A stretch of 64,000 nucleotides of DNA. It comes from Thiobacillus sp. 63-78. Its GTDB lineage: Bacteria; Pseudomonadota; Gammaproteobacteria; Burkholderiales; Thiobacillaceae. A program made the position numbers and the translations under genes. Below the pieces are notes generated by a model that made no database searches, was not told the origin of the DNA, and saw nothing but the letters and a program-made list of their open reading frames with translations. The stretch spans positions 62,001 to 126,000 of the forward strand of contig MKWM01000034.1 of assembly GCA_001899765.1 (NCBI GenBank), written 5' to 3'. Positions 1-9,716 of the stretch are shown one piece after another (within the stretch, counting starts at the first letter, position 1; each line of letters opens with the position of its first letter).

Positions 1-2130
1 GAATTCCTGGTGCGTTACACCAACGCCTCCTGGCTGGTGGTGCAGACGCCTGGACAACTGGGCGACGGCCTGTTCCTGCGCGGCGAGAACGACCATCCCC
101 TGGTCTGGGATATCGACAAGGAAGCCTTCCGCAACGGCCTCGACGGCGACATCGCCCCGGCGCTGTTCGGCGAGTATGTCGCGCCCGACGGACGTCGTGT
201 CAAGACCGTGATGTCGATCATGGTCGAGCGCTATCTCGACGAGCGCTATGCGCCGGAGAACGTCGCGCTGGAATGCGGCCTGCCGGCCGAGGCCATCGAA
301 CGCATCGCGCTGGAAATGGCGCACGTGGCATTCAAAGAGACCGTCGAGCTGCCCATCGAGTGGACCGACGTGTGGGGCCGCAAGCATGACAAGGTCGTCG
401 GCCGCCCGGTCGCCATGTACGCGATGCGCGGCATCGCTGCCCACTCCAACGGCTTCCATTCCTGCCGCGCCATTCACATGATCCAGATGCTGCTGGGCGC
501 GCTCGACGCGCCGGGTAATTTCCGCGCCCGCGCGCCGTACCCGAAGCCGATCCCGCCGCACCAGCTGCCGGAAAACAACATCGACGTCATCAACGCGCCG
601 AACACGCCGCTGTCGCGTCCGCCGCTCGGCTTCCCGACGCGGCCGGAAGACCTGGTGATCGACGAGTTCGGCAACCCGCTGCGCATCGACAAGGCCTATT
701 CGTGGGAAGTGCCGATCGCCTCGCACGGCCTGATGCACATGGTCATCACCAACGCGACCAACCACGATCCCTACGCGCTCGACACGCTGATCCTGTTCAT
801 GGCCAACATGGCGTGGAACTCGACCATGAACACGGCTAACATCCAGGACATGCTGCGCGCGAAGGATCCGGAAGAGCCGGGCCAGTACAAGATTCCGTTC
901 CTGGTGGTGATCGACGCCTTCCACTCGGAAATGACCAACTTCGCCGACCTGATCCTGCCGGACACCACGTATCTGGAGCGGCACGACTGTATTTCACTGC
1001 TCGACCGGCCGATTTCCGAGCCGGATGCGGCGGCCGATGCGATCCGCTATCCGCTGGTCAAACCCGACCGCGACGTGCGCCCGTGGCAGGAGGTGATGGT
1101 CGAACTGGCGGGGCGGCTGAAATTCCCGGCCTTCACCAGGCCGGACGGCACGCGCAAGTTCAGGGACTACCCGGACTTCATCGTCAATTTCGAGCGTTCA
1201 CCGGGGGTGGGCTTCCTCGCCGGCTGGCGCGGCAAGGACGGCAGCCAGTCGTTGAAGGGCGAGCCGAACCCCAACCAGTGGCAGAAGTACATCGAAAACC
1301 AGAGCTTCTTCGCGCATCACTGGCCCGACAACCAGAAGTACATGCGCTACGCCAACAAGGATTATCTCGACGTGGCGGCGGACGCCGGCTTCGTCGGCAA
1401 GGTCGAGCCCATCATCATGCAGTTCTATTCCGAGCCGCTGCAGAAATTCCGCCTCGCCGGGCAGGGCCTGTACGACGGCCCGCAGCCCACCAACCAGGTC
1501 GACCGCGAGCGCCTGATGAAGTACTTCGACCCGCTGCCGATGTGGTACGAACCGCTCGAACAGCAGCGCGTCGACAAGGAGGAGTATCCCTTCTTCGCGC
1601 TGACCCAGCGCCCCATGTTCATGTACCACTCGTGGGATTCGCAGAACGTGTGGCTGCGTCAGATCATGGCGCAGAACTACCTGTACATGAACGCGCGCCG
1701 CGCGGCCGAAATGGGCATCCAGGACTTCGACTGGATCTGGGTCGAGTCGCACAACGGCAAAATCCGCTGCCAGGTCAAGACCATGGAAGGCACCCAGGAA
1801 GACACCATCTGGACCTGGAACGCGATCGGCAAGCAGAAGGGCGCCTGGGGTCTGAAGGAGAACGCGTCGGAGGCGACCAGGGGCTTCCTGCTCAACCACC
1901 TGATCTCGGAATTGCTGCCGGAAAAAGCCGGCGAGCGACGCGTGACCAACTCCGACCCGGTGACCGGCCAGGCGGCATGGTTCGATCTGCGCGTAAAAAT
2001 CTGGAAGGCGGCGCCGGGCGAGACCGGTGCGTGGCCGCAGCTCGACGTGCTCAAGCCCTACCCGGGCGACGAGCGCTACGAGCGCCCCGACGTGCTGCGC
2101 TACGACGCGCGTAGTCACGAAAAGAACTGA
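1..2130 (+). CDS. soeA: Molybdopterin oxidoreductase SoeA, sulfite dehydrogenase catalytic subunit (5' truncated)
   Basis: The reading frame is open from base 1, so this is the C-terminal ~709 residues of a protein whose start lies outside the window. The sequence is that of a DMSO-reductase-superfamily molybdoenzyme, including the C-terminal molydopterin-dinucleotide-binding part. The N-terminal [4Fe-4S] region is not visible. In SoeABC enzymes this cytoplasmic subunit oxidises sulfite to sulfate and passes electrons to SoeB. It is followed after 36 bases by a four-cluster ferredoxin subunit and a DmsC-like anchor, the soeABC order. Polysulfide or DMSO reductase is the alternative. The rhd-tusA-dsrE2 genes next door favour sulfite oxidation, which is an inference from context. 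Confidence 0.85.
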   Translation, partial: EFLVRYTNASWLVVQTPGQLGDGLFLRGENDHPLVWDIDKEAFRNGLDGDIAPALFGEYVAPDGRRVKTVMSIMVERYLDERYAPENVALECGLPAEAIERIALEMAHVAFKETVELPIEWTDVWGRKHDKVVGRPVAMYAMRGIAAHSNGFHSCRAIHMIQMLLGALDAPGNFRARAPYPKPIPPHQLPENNIDVINAPNTPLSRPPLGFPTRPEDLVIDEFGNPLRIDKAYSWEVPIASHGLMHMVITNATNHDPYALDTLILFMANMAWNSTMNTANIQDMLRAKDPEEPGQYKIPFLVVIDAFHSEMTNFADLILPDTTYLERHDCISLLDRPISEPDAAADAIRYPLVKPDRDVRPWQEVMVELAGRLKFPAFTRPDGTRKFRDYPDFIVNFERSPGVGFLAGWRGKDGSQSLKGEPNPNQWQKYIENQSFFAHHWPDNQKYMRYANKDYLDVAADAGFVGKVEPIIMQFYSEPLQKFRLAGQGLYDGPQPTNQVDRERLMKYFDPLPMWYEPLEQQRVDKEEYPFFALTQRPMFMYHSWDSQNVWLRQIMAQNYLYMNARRAAEMGIQDFDWIWVESHNGKIRCQVKTMEGTQEDTIWTWNAIGKQKGAWGLKENASEATRGFLLNHLISELLPEKAGERRVTNSDPVTGQAAWFDLRVKIWKAAPGETGAWPQLDVLKPYPGDERYERPDVLRYDARSHEKN

Positions 2131-2166
2131 ACCAGGCGGCCCCTGAATCAATAAAGCGAGCACAAC

Positions 2167-2862
2167 ATGAGACTTGGACTGGTCATCGATCTTGACGTAT
2201 GCGTGGGCTGCCATGCCTGCGCCATCGCCTGCAAGGAATGGAACGCCTCCGGCACCATCGGCCCGTTGTCCGACTACCAGCCCTACGGCGCCGAGCCGTC
2301 GGGCGTGTGGTTCAACCGGATCCGCCATTATGAAATGGATGAGTATCCCAACAACAAGACGATCAATTTTCCGATGTCGTGCATGCATTGCGAGGATGCC
2401 GACTGCGTCACCGTGTGCCCGACCGGCGCCTCGTACAAGCGCGCCGAAGACGGCATCGTGCTGATCGACCAGGACAAGTGCATGGGCTGCAACTACTGCT
2501 CGTGGGCGTGTCCCTACGGCGCACGCGAGCTCGACCGTTCCAGCGGCACGATGAAGAAATGCACCCTGTGCATCGACCGCATCTACGACCAGGCACTGCC
2601 GGTCGAAGAGCGTCAACCCGCGTGCGTGTTGACCTGTCCGGCGCACGCCCGCATGTTCGGCGACTTCGACGATCCCGATTCGGCGGTGTCGCGCACCGTG
2701 CGCGAGCGCGGCGGTTTCCCGCTGATGCCCGAACTCAACTACAACCCGACCAACACCTATCTGCCGCCGCGGCGCAAGCCGGTGATTCCGGTTGACACCA
2801 GGCCCCGTGGCGGACTGAAGGAAAGCATCAAGCAGTTCGCCAATAAACTGGTGCGGCGCTGA
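2167..2862 (+). CDS. soeB: SoeB, four-cluster iron-sulfur electron-transfer subunit
   Basis: 231 residues starting MRLGLVIDLDVCVGCHACA. Four Cys-rich groups are visible, CVGCHACAIAC, CMHCEDADCVTVC, CMGCNYCSWAC and CTLC...CVLTC. They give 16 cysteines, enough for four [4Fe-4S] clusters, as in the DmsB/PsrB/SoeB family. There is no signal peptide, in keeping with a cytoplasmic enzyme. It would carry electrons from the SoeA molybdenum centre to the SoeC quinone site. It lies between soeA (36-base gap) and soeC (36-base gap) and is surely cotranscribed. Family assignment is firm. The sulfite substrate rests on the neighbourhood. Confidence 0.88.
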   Translation: MRLGLVIDLDVCVGCHACAIACKEWNASGTIGPLSDYQPYGAEPSGVWFNRIRHYEMDEYPNNKTINFPMSCMHCEDADCVTVCPTGASYKRAEDGIVLIDQDKCMGCNYCSWACPYGARELDRSSGTMKKCTLCIDRIYDQALPVEERQPACVLTCPAHARMFGDFDDPDSAVSRTVRERGGFPLMPELNYNPTNTYLPPRRKPVIPVDTRPRGGLKESIKQFANKLVRR

Positions 2863-2898
2863 GCCGCGCCTGCTGAATACATTGCGCCAGGAAAATCC

Positions 2899-3837
2899 AT
2901 GCATCCCGCTTTCTCAGTCATCTTCTTCACCGTGGCATCGGGCGCCGGCTTCGGCCTGTTCTCGCTGCTGTTCATTGCCGACACGTTCAAGCTCGGTGGC
3001 GGTTTCAGCGATCAACAACTCGTCATCGGCGGGCTCGTTGCATTGGGGCTGATCGCGTTCGGCCTGCTGTCGTCCACCTTCCACCTCGCCAACCCGAAAA
3101 ACGCCTGGCGCGCGTTCAGCCGCTTCCGCACTTCGTGGCTGTCGCGCGAGGGCGTGTTTGCCGTGGTGTTCATGCCGCTGGCGCTGATTTACCTGGTCTG
3201 CATCTGGTTCGACGCACCGCTGTGGCTGCGTGAAACCTTCGGCTTCCTGTCGGCGGTGCTGGCCTGGATCACGGTGTTCTCAACCGGCATGATCTACGCC
3301 TGCCTGAAAACCATCCGTCAGTGGAACACCCCGCTGGTGCCGGCCAATTATCTGGCGCTGGGCTATGCCAGCGGCAGTCTGCTGCTGCTGCTGGGCGCAG
3401 TCGTTGCGGGACTCGATCCCGCACCGTTCATTGCCATGGCGGCGCTGATTGTTTCGATCGCTGCAGTGCTGAAGGCAATCTATTACTTCTGGATACGCAG
3501 CACGGGTCTCACGCCCACCATCAATACCGCCACGGGCTTCACCCGCGCCAAAGTCAAGCTGCTCGATACCGGGCACACGCATGGCACCTTCCTGACCCAG
3601 GAATTCGGCTTCCAGATCGCGCGCCGCAGCGCAGGCCTGCTCAAGATCGTGGTATTCGGACTGGGGTTCGTGCTGCCCGGCCTGATGCTGGTGTGGATCT
3701 TCAACGAGCAGGGCGGGCAGACGGCTGCCGCCGTCGCGGCCTTGGCGGGGATCGTGGGGGCGGCCATCGAGCGCTGGCTGTTTTTCGCCGAGGCGCGCCA
3801 CGTCGTGAATCTGTATCACGGTGCGCAACGTTGCTGA
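2899..3837 (+). CDS. soeC: SoeC, DmsC-type membrane anchor subunit
   Basis: 312 residues, strongly hydrophobic, with about eight predicted membrane segments and the DmsC-family layout. It starts at ATG after an AGGA ribosome-binding site. The subunit anchors the SoeAB module to the cytoplasmic membrane and hands electrons to quinone. It is the last gene of the soeABC block; the following rhd gene begins 79 bases later, after an AT-rich stretch that could hold a promoter. The length is close to that of known SoeC/DmsC proteins (~290-330 residues). Confidence 0.85.
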   Translation: MHPAFSVIFFTVASGAGFGLFSLLFIADTFKLGGGFSDQQLVIGGLVALGLIAFGLLSSTFHLANPKNAWRAFSRFRTSWLSREGVFAVVFMPLALIYLVCIWFDAPLWLRETFGFLSAVLAWITVFSTGMIYACLKTIRQWNTPLVPANYLALGYASGSLLLLLGAVVAGLDPAPFIAMAALIVSIAAVLKAIYYFWIRSTGLTPTINTATGFTRAKVKLLDTGHTHGTFLTQEFGFQIARRSAGLLKIVVFGLGFVLPGLMLVWIFNEQGGQTAAAVAALAGIVGAAIERWLFFAEARHVVNLYHGAQRC

Positions 3838-3916
3838 GAACGACGGCGGGCGGACGCTTGGCGTGCGGCTCGCTTCGATGTATATTAGAAAACTCTTATT
3901 TTAATGCTGCAGGAGT

Positions 3917-4255
3917 ATGAGCCTCATGTTCGGACTGTCAGGATTCAAGGAAGTCGATCCCGCGTACGTCGCCGACATTGCGGCCAAGGGCGCGCATCTG
4001 ATCGACGTGCGTACCGAAGCGGAAGTCGCGCGCGGGGTGATCGATGGCGCCATCCATATTCCGTTGCATCTGCTTCCATTACGTGTCGCAGATATTCCTT
4101 CGGACAAGCCGGTTGTGATCTACTGTCGTTCGGGTGCCCGTTCCGCCCAGGCCTGTGCGTTCATGGCATCGAGGGGGCATGGCAACATGCACAATCTGGC
4201 GGGCGGTATCGTGGCGTGGGCCCGCTCGGGCAACGCGTTGAGCCTGCCCTGCTGA
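3917..4255 (+). CDS. rhd: Single-domain rhodanese (sulfurtransferase)
   Basis: 112 residues with one rhodanese domain. The active-site loop is CRSGARS with the catalytic Cys near residue 70, and an earlier LIDVRTEAE motif is typical of the fold. Start choice is uncertain: AGGAG at 3911-3915 lies only one base before the ATG at 3917 but 10 bases before the in-frame ATG at 3926 (protein MFGLSGFKEV...), so 3926 may be the true start. The order rhd-tusA-dsrE2 is a known sulfur-oxidiser cluster in which rhodanese loads persulfide sulfur onto TusA. No membrane segment or signal peptide is seen, so it is cytoplasmic. Confidence 0.9.
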   Translation: MSLMFGLSGFKEVDPAYVADIAAKGAHLIDVRTEAEVARGVIDGAIHIPLHLLPLRVADIPSDKPVVIYCRSGARSAQACAFMASRGHGNMHNLAGGIVAWARSGNALSLPC

Positions 4256-4401
4256 CCGGGTTCGCGGGGCGAAGGACTGGATTTTCCCATGGCGCAGAAT
4301 TTCGGTTGCAATAGGGAAATTTCTGGTTTAAGGTACCGGAGCGTTTTTTAGTACATGCCAATTTATTAATGGATTTATGGATTTACTGTTAGGAGAACAG
4401 C

Positions 4402-4629
4402 ATGAATTTTGATAAAGAACTCGACGCACGCGGCCTGAACTGCCCGCTGCCCATCCTGCGTGCCAAAAAAGCCCTGGCTGACGTTGCCAGCGGACAGGTA
4501 CTGAAAATCCTGTCGACCGACCCGGGTTCGGTCAAGGATTTCGCGGCCTTCGCCAAGCAGACCGGGAATGAGCTCCTGTCTACTGCCGAGGCGGGTGGCG
4601 AGTTCACCTTCTTCATGAAGAAAAAATAA
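4402..4629 (+). CDS. tusA: TusA-family sulfur carrier protein
   Basis: 75 residues with the TusA signature: an N-terminal DARGLNCPLPILRAKKAL block in which Cys14 of the CPLP motif is the sulfur-accepting residue. Length and fold match TusA/SirA. An AGGAGA site precedes the ATG. It sits between the rhodanese and DsrE2 genes. By analogy with sulfur oxidisers it would shuttle sulfane sulfur from rhodanese towards the sulfur-oxidation machinery rather than only towards tRNA thiolation. The 146 bases upstream are AT-richer than the surroundings and may carry a separate promoter. Confidence 0.92.
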   Translation: MNFDKELDARGLNCPLPILRAKKALADVASGQVLKILSTDPGSVKDFAAFAKQTGNELLSTAEAGGEFTFFMKKK

Positions 4630-4708
4630 TCAGGGAAACCAACCGGTGTCGCCAGGTTCCAAAGAAGAACACGCGGCGCTGTTTTTTTAACGAAACAGGA
4701 GAGAGAGC

Positions 4709-5218
4709 ATGGATACCAAAAAAATGGCCATCATCGCCACCAAGGGCACCCTGGACTGGGCTTACCCCCCGTTCATTCTGGCGTCGACGGCCGCGGCATT
4801 AGGTTACGAAACGCAGATTTTCTTCACCTTCTACGGTCTCCAGCTCGTCCGCAAGGATACGTCCGGCCTGAAAGTGAGTCCGCTGGGCAATCCCGGCATG
4901 CCGATGAAGATGCCCTTTGGCCCGAAATGGTTCAAGAGCATCAACTGGAACATGCCCAACGCCATCCAGTCGCTCATTCCCGGTTATGAAAACGTGGCAA
5001 CGGCCCTGATGAAGCAGACCATCGCCAACAACGGCGTGGCCACCATCCCCGACCTGCGCGAACTGTGCCAGGAAGCCGAAGTCAAGTTCATTGCCTGCCA
5101 GATGACCGTCGAACTGTTCGGTTTCAATCATTCCGACTTCATCGACGGCATCGAATACGGTGGCGCCGCGACGTTCTTCGAATTTGCGGGCGAGACCGAT
5201 ATCTGCCTGTTTATTTAA
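4709..5218 (+). CDS. dsrE2: DsrE2-type DsrE/F-like sulfurtransferase
   Basis: 169 residues. It shows the DsrE2 pattern: an N-terminal MAIIATKGTLDWAYPPFILA strand-turn, a central Pro/Met-rich segment (GNPGMPMKMP), and a conserved Cys near residue 130 in FIACQMTVELFG. Further cysteines lie at about 120 and 166. DsrE2 proteins bind sulfur and interact with TusA and rhodanese in sulfur oxidisers. An AGGAG-type site precedes the start, and a strong terminator follows at 5251-5279, so this gene closes the sulfur-trafficking block. No sHdr (hdrC1B1A-lbpA) genes follow, which is the more common arrangement for such sets. Confidence 0.88.
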   Translation: MDTKKMAIIATKGTLDWAYPPFILASTAAALGYETQIFFTFYGLQLVRKDTSGLKVSPLGNPGMPMKMPFGPKWFKSINWNMPNAIQSLIPGYENVATALMKQTIANNGVATIPDLRELCQEAEVKFIACQMTVELFGFNHSDFIDGIEYGGAATFFEFAGETDICLFI

Positions 5219-5250
5219 GTTAAAACGTTCGAAACAGTATTTCTGAATGA

Positions 5251-5279
5251 AAGAGCCGAGTTCCCTCGGCTCTTTTTTT
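5251..5279 (+). terminator. Rho-independent terminator after dsrE2
   Basis: A perfect 10-bp stem, AAGAGCCGAG (5251-5260) with CTCGGCTCTT (5265-5274), closes a four-base loop and runs straight into a T tract ending at 5279. It ends the soe/rhd-tusA-dsrE2 region. Confidence 0.93.
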
Positions 5280-5299
5280 ATGTATCTTTTGTACCACAT

Positions 5300-5328
5300 T
5301 TGACACATTTTTGTTCAGTCGCCTGTAG
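5300..5328 (+). promoter_or_regulatory. Possible sigma-70 promoter for the FadL-type gene
   Basis: A perfect -35 hexamer TTGACA lies at 5300-5305. With 17-18 bases of spacing the -10 position reads CTGTAG/TGTAGC, a weak match. It lies about 100 bases before the start codon at 5430. The -35 is seen directly; promoter activity is inferred. Confidence 0.35.
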
Positions 5329-5429
5329 CGGTTGGCTTGTCTGGGCCCCTGCGCGCGCGTAGCCTTCCGGTAGAGGCTGGCTATATCAATAGACGGATTC
5401 CACAAAAAATTTGCTCACAGGAGGCAACA

Positions 5430-6701
5430 ATGAAGTTCACCCGCGTATTCGCATTCATGGCGCTGGCCGGTCTGGCCGGCAGCGCCTTCGCCACCGACGG
5501 TTACTTCTCGCACGGCTACGGCATGAAGGCCAAGGGCATGGGCGGCGCCGCCACGGCCTCGTCCGACGATGCCTTCTTCGGTGCCAACAACCCCGCGGCG
5601 GCCGCCTTTGCGGGTAACCGCCTCGATCTGGGCGCCGACCTGTTCAGCCCGCGGCGCGAAGCCAGCCGCACCGGACTGGGTCCTTTGGATGCTTCGGTCG
5701 ACAGTGACTCCAAGTACTTCCTGATCCCGGAGTTCGGCTACAACCATATGCTCAACCCCGACGTAGCGCTGGGCGTGACGGTGTATGGCAATGGCGGTAT
5801 GAATTCGAACTATCCCGGCGGGCAGATCAACTGCGGTACTGGAGCGGCTAACCTGCTCTGTGGTTCGGGCAAGTTGGGCGTTGACCTGATGCAGTTGATT
5901 GTGGCCCCGACAGCCGCCTACAAACTTGCTCCAAACCACTCGATCGGTATTTCCCCATTGATCGGCTATCAGCGTTTCAAGGCAAATGGCCTCCAGGCTT
6001 TCCAGATGACGCCGGGAGTGTCTTCTGACCCAGTCAACGTTACCAACCGCGGTTATGACGACTCCTTCGGCTACGGCGTGCGCATCGGTTACATGGGCAA
6101 GATTGCTCCGACTGTAACCATCGGCGCGGCTTACGCATCGAAGATGCAGTTCGACGAGTTTTCCAAGTACAAGGGACTGTTTGCCGAACAGGGCGGATTT
6201 GACATTCCCGAGAACTACAACCTCGGCGTGGCTTGGCAGGCGACCCCTGCGATCCAGCTCGCGGTGGACTATCAGCGCATCAACTATTCCGGCGTGAACT
6301 CCATTGGCAACCCCAGCACCAACATGGCGCAGTTGGGTGCCGATAATGGCCCGGGCTTTGGCTGGCAGGATGTGGATGTGTGGAAACTGGGCGTCCAGTA
6401 TAAGTACAGTCAGAAACTGACACTACGTGCGGGTTATAATCATACCGACAATCCGATTGCGTCACGTGACGTGACGTTCAACATTCTGGCTCCGGGCGTG
6501 GTGAAGGATCACGCCACGCTGGGCTTTACCTATACGACGGCGTCGGGTAACGAGTGGACCATGGCCTATATGCATGCCTTCAAGAACGATGTGACGGGAA
6601 CCTCGATTCTTCCGGCATTCAGCGGAAATCCTCCGTCCGGAACAGAGAAAATCGAGATGTACCAGAACTCGCTGGGCATCCAGTACAGCTGGAAGATGTA
6701 A
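5430..6701 (+). CDS. FadL/OmpP1/TodX-family outer-membrane channel
   Basis: 423 residues from the ATG at 5430, chosen because AGGAGG sits just upstream and a clean signal peptide (MKFTRVFAFMALAGLAGSAFA) begins there. A longer frame to 5337 has no such site. The mature N-terminus TDGYFSHGYGMKAKGMGGA is the FadL/OmpP1 hatch signature, and the C-terminus ends in an aromatic-rich beta strand (IQYSWKM). The family takes up long-chain fatty acids, aromatics and other hydrophobic compounds across the outer membrane. The substrate is not evident here; a hydrophobic sulfur compound is conceivable but unsupported. It has its own terminator. Confidence 0.88.
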   Translation: MKFTRVFAFMALAGLAGSAFATDGYFSHGYGMKAKGMGGAATASSDDAFFGANNPAAAAFAGNRLDLGADLFSPRREASRTGLGPLDASVDSDSKYFLIPEFGYNHMLNPDVALGVTVYGNGGMNSNYPGGQINCGTGAANLLCGSGKLGVDLMQLIVAPTAAYKLAPNHSIGISPLIGYQRFKANGLQAFQMTPGVSSDPVNVTNRGYDDSFGYGVRIGYMGKIAPTVTIGAAYASKMQFDEFSKYKGLFAEQGGFDIPENYNLGVAWQATPAIQLAVDYQRINYSGVNSIGNPSTNMAQLGADNGPGFGWQDVDVWKLGVQYKYSQKLTLRAGYNHTDNPIASRDVTFNILAPGVVKDHATLGFTYTTASGNEWTMAYMHAFKNDVTGTSILPAFSGNPPSGTEKIEMYQNSLGIQYSWKM

Positions 6702-6729
6702 GTTTCAGCCGCAGTCGGGCTGATCGAGG

Positions 6730-6756
6730 CCGGGGTTTCGACCCCGGTTTTTTTTT
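6730..6756 (+). terminator. Rho-independent terminator after the FadL-type gene
   Basis: Stem CCGGGGT (6730-6736) and ACCCCGG (6741-6747) closed by a TTCG tetraloop, followed by nine T residues. Confidence 0.92.
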
Positions 6757-6811
6757 ATTCAGATTTGACGGATAGTGCCTGCTGGAATACCTTGCGGCAA
6801 CAAAAAAGCAC

Positions 6812-6841
6812 AAAAAAGCGCGGCCGGAACCGCGCTTTTTT
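6812..6841 (-). terminator. Bidirectional-type terminator downstream of valS
   Basis: GCGCGG (6818-6823) pairs with CCGCGC (6830-6835), flanked by an A tract on the left and a T tract on the right, so it can act on either strand. It lies 18 bases beyond the valS stop on the minus strand. Confidence 0.8.
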
Positions 6842-6858
6842 GTTGCCCGATACTGGAA

Positions 6859-9633
6859 TCAGCTCAGTCGTGCATGCTGTGATTCAAGCTTCTGCAGCAT
6901 GGCGGCGAAATCGGCCAGCCGCGCCTGCTCCTGCTGTACCACGGTGGCGGGGGCGCGGTCGACGAAGCTGGGGTTGGCAAGCTTGCCTTCCGCCTTCTTG
7001 ATCTCGCCCTGGATGCGGGCGATTTCCTTGGCCAGGCGTGCGCGTTCGGCGTCCTTGTCGATTTCCACCACCAGCATCAGCCGCATGTCGCCGACCAGGG
7101 CAACCGGGGCGTCGGCGTCTGCAAGCGTTGCGACGGCGCTGACTTCGGAGAGCCTGCCGAGCGCGGCGATGTACGGCGCCAATGCGCCGACCACGGCGGC
7201 GTCGCCCTCGATCACCAGCGGCACGCGCTGCGCCGGCGACAGGCTCATCTCGCCGCGCAGGGTGCGGCAGGCGTTCACCAGTTCCTTCAGCAACTGGATG
7301 CGGGCGACGCTGTCCGGGTGGCGCTGCGCTGCGTCGGCCAGCGGATACGGCGCCAGCATGATGCTGTCGCCACCCACCCCGGCGAGCGGGGCGACCTTCT
7401 GCCACAGTTCCTCGGTGATGAAGGGGATGATCGGGTGAGCGAGGCGCAGCGTGGTTTCGAGCACGGTAGCGAGCGTCCTGCGGGTGGCGCGCTGCTGCTC
7501 CGGCGTACCCTGAAGGGCATGAATGCCATGGTTCAGCTGCACCTTGGCAAGCTCCAGATACCAGTCGCAGTATTCGTCCCACACGAACTCGTAGACCGCG
7601 CGCGCAGCCTGGTCGAAGCGATAGGCGGCGAAGGCTTCGTGGACTTCGCTGATGGCCTGCTGCAGGCGCGAAACGATCCATTTGTCCGCATCCGAGAAGT
7701 CCATCGGCTGGCTCGCATCCTGCCCACAGTCGTGGCCTTCCAGGTTCATCAGCGCGAAGCGGGTGGCGTTCCACAGTTTGTTGCAGAAGTTGCGGTAGCC
7801 CTCGGCGCGCTGCAGGTCGAACTTGATGTCGCGGCCGTGCGTGGCCAGACTCGCGAAGGTGAACCTTAAAGCATCCGTCCCGTAGGCGGCGATCCCTTCC
7901 GGGAATTCGCGGCGGGTGCGTTTTTCGATGCCGGCGGCCTGCTTCGGGTTCATCAGACCCTGGGTGCGCTTGGCGACCAGGTCGTCGATGCCGATGCCGT
8001 CGATCAGATCAATCGGGTCGAGCACGTTGCCCTTCGACTTGCTCATCTTCTGGCCTTCGAAATCGCGCACGAGACCCGTCACGTACACCTCGCGGAACGG
8101 CAGCTTGCCGGTGAAGTGCAGCGACATCATCACCATGCGGGCGACCCAGAAGAAGATGATGTCGAAGCCGGTGACCAGCACCGAAGTCGGCAGGTAGCGC
8201 TCGAGCTCGGGCGTCTGCTCCGGCCAGCCCAGGGTCGAGAAAGGCCACAGTGCGCTGGAGAACCAGGTGTCGAGCACGTCGTTGTCCTGCATCAGCTCGC
8301 GACCGCCGGCCTGCTTCCTGGCTTCTTCTTCAGTATGCGCGACGTAGAAATTGCCATCGGCGTCGTACCACGCGGGGATGCGGTGGCCCCACCACAACTG
8401 GCGCGACACGCACCAGTCCTGGATGTTGTCGAGCCACTGGCGATAGGTGGTGGTCCAGTTCTCCGGCACGAACTTCAGCTCGCCGGAATCGACCGCGGCG
8501 AGGCCCTGCTTGGCGAGGCCTTCCATGCTCATGAACCACTGGTCGGTGAGCATCGGCTCGATCACCGCGTGGGTGCGGTCGCCGCGCGGGATCATCAGTG
8601 TGTGCGGCTTGGCCGACACCAGCAGGCCTTTTGCCTGGAGTGCGTCGAGCAGCTTCTGGCGCGCGTCGTAGCGGTCGAGCCCCTGGTATTCGGCGGGACA
8701 GAGGTCGTTCATTTTCGCGTCGAGCGTCAGCACGCTGATCGCCACCAGCCGGTGGCGCTGCCCCACCTGCCAGTCGTTGAAGTCGTGCGCCGGGGTGATC
8801 TTGACCACGCCGGTGCCGAATTCGCGGTCGACGTACTCATCCGCGATGACGGGGATGCTGCGCTCGGCGACGGGCAGGCGCACCTGCTTGCCGATGAGAT
8901 GCCGGTAGCGTTCGTCCTCGGGGTGCACGGCAACCGCGCTGTCGCCGAGCAGGGTTTCCGGGCGCGTGGTGGCGACCGTCAAATATTCGGGGCCGTCCTT
9001 GTGCCCTTCAGGGTATTCGAGCGGATAGCTGATTTCCCAGATGAAGCCGTCTTCCTCGGTGCTCACCACTTCGAGGTCGGACACCGCGGTCTGCAGCACG
9101 GGGTCCCAGTTCACCAGCCGCTTGCCGCGATAGATGAGCCCTTCGCGGTAGAGCCGCACGAACACCTCGGTGACGGCCTTCGACAGGCCGGCATCCATAG
9201 TGAAGCGCTCGCGGCTCCAGTCGGGGCTGGTGCCGAGCCGGCGCATCTGACGGGTGATGGTCGAGCCCGAGTGCTCCTTCCACTCCCACACCTTGTCGAG
9301 GAATTTCTCGCGGCCGAGATCGTGGCGCGAGACGCCCTGCGCGTCGAGCTGGCGTTCCACAACGATTTGCGTGGCGATGCCGGCGTGGTCGGTGCCGGGC
9401 TGCCACAGCGTGTTGTCGCCCGCCATGCGGTGATAGCGGGTGAGCGCGTCCATCAGGGTGTGCTGGAAAGCGTGGCCCATGTGCAGCGTGCCGGTGACGT
9501 TGGGCGGCGGCAGCATGATGCAGTAGGCGGGCGCGTCGGGCGCGTGGCCGGCCTTGAAGTAGCCGGCGCTTTCCCACTGGGCGTACCAGCGTTTTTCAAT
9601 GTCGGCCGGTTCGAAGGATTTGGCGAGTTCCAT
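6859..9633 (-). CDS. valS: Valyl-tRNA synthetase
   Basis: 924 residues, a normal length for class I ValRS. The HIGH-type motif HMGH lies at residues 51-54 after PPPNVTGTL, and the KMSKS motif ([10 protein letters not shown]) lies near residue 530. The editing (CP1) domain lies between them, and the C-terminus is a coiled-coil arm (roughly the last 60 residues). It charges tRNA-Val and edits threonine. It is the last of four minus-strand genes (pepA, holC, a 177-residue protein, valS). A palindrome with flanking A/T tracts lies in the 83-base gap before it, so valS may also have its own promoter. Confidence 0.98.
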   Translation of the reverse strand: MELAKSFEPADIEKRWYAQWESAGYFKAGHAPDAPAYCIMLPPPNVTGTLHMGHAFQHTLMDALTRYHRMAGDNTLWQPGTDHAGIATQIVVERQLDAQGVSRHDLGREKFLDKVWEWKEHSGSTITRQMRRLGTSPDWSRERFTMDAGLSKAVTEVFVRLYREGLIYRGKRLVNWDPVLQTAVSDLEVVSTEEDGFIWEISYPLEYPEGHKDGPEYLTVATTRPETLLGDSAVAVHPEDERYRHLIGKQVRLPVAERSIPVIADEYVDREFGTGVVKITPAHDFNDWQVGQRHRLVAISVLTLDAKMNDLCPAEYQGLDRYDARQKLLDALQAKGLLVSAKPHTLMIPRGDRTHAVIEPMLTDQWFMSMEGLAKQGLAAVDSGELKFVPENWTTTYRQWLDNIQDWCVSRQLWWGHRIPAWYDADGNFYVAHTEEEARKQAGGRELMQDNDVLDTWFSSALWPFSTLGWPEQTPELERYLPTSVLVTGFDIIFFWVARMVMMSLHFTGKLPFREVYVTGLVRDFEGQKMSKSKGNVLDPIDLIDGIGIDDLVAKRTQGLMNPKQAAGIEKRTRREFPEGIAAYGTDALRFTFASLATHGRDIKFDLQRAEGYRNFCNKLWNATRFALMNLEGHDCGQDASQPMDFSDADKWIVSRLQQAISEVHEAFAAYRFDQAARAVYEFVWDEYCDWYLELAKVQLNHGIHALQGTPEQQRATRRTLATVLETTLRLAHPIIPFITEELWQKVAPLAGVGGDSIMLAPYPLADAAQRHPDSVARIQLLKELVNACRTLRGEMSLSPAQRVPLVIEGDAAVVGALAPYIAALGRLSEVSAVATLADADAPVALVGDMRLMLVVEIDKDAERARLAKEIARIQGEIKKAEGKLANPSFVDRAPATVVQQEQARLADFAAMLQKLESQHARLS

Positions 9634-9670
9634 GGCGTGCGGGCAAAGCGGTGATTATCCCAAAAAATAC

Positions 9671-9686
9671 TTGGGACACGTCCCAA
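9671..9686 (-). terminator. Palindrome between the 177-residue gene and valS
   Basis: TTGGGAC (9671-9677), two bases, then GTCCCAA (9680-9686) form a perfect 7-bp dyad flanked by A/T tracts. Read on the minus strand the stem is followed by GTATTTTTT. It may therefore terminate or attenuate transcription before valS. A REP-like palindrome is the alternative. Confidence 0.5.
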
Positions 9687-9716
9687 AAAAAGCAGAGGGT
9701 AACGTGTGCTGTGGGG

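Noticed and set aside
1198..2904. 568-codon open frame on the minus strand
   Set aside because: Antisense to soeA/soeB in a GC-rich region; low-complexity His/Arg-rich translation with no domain.
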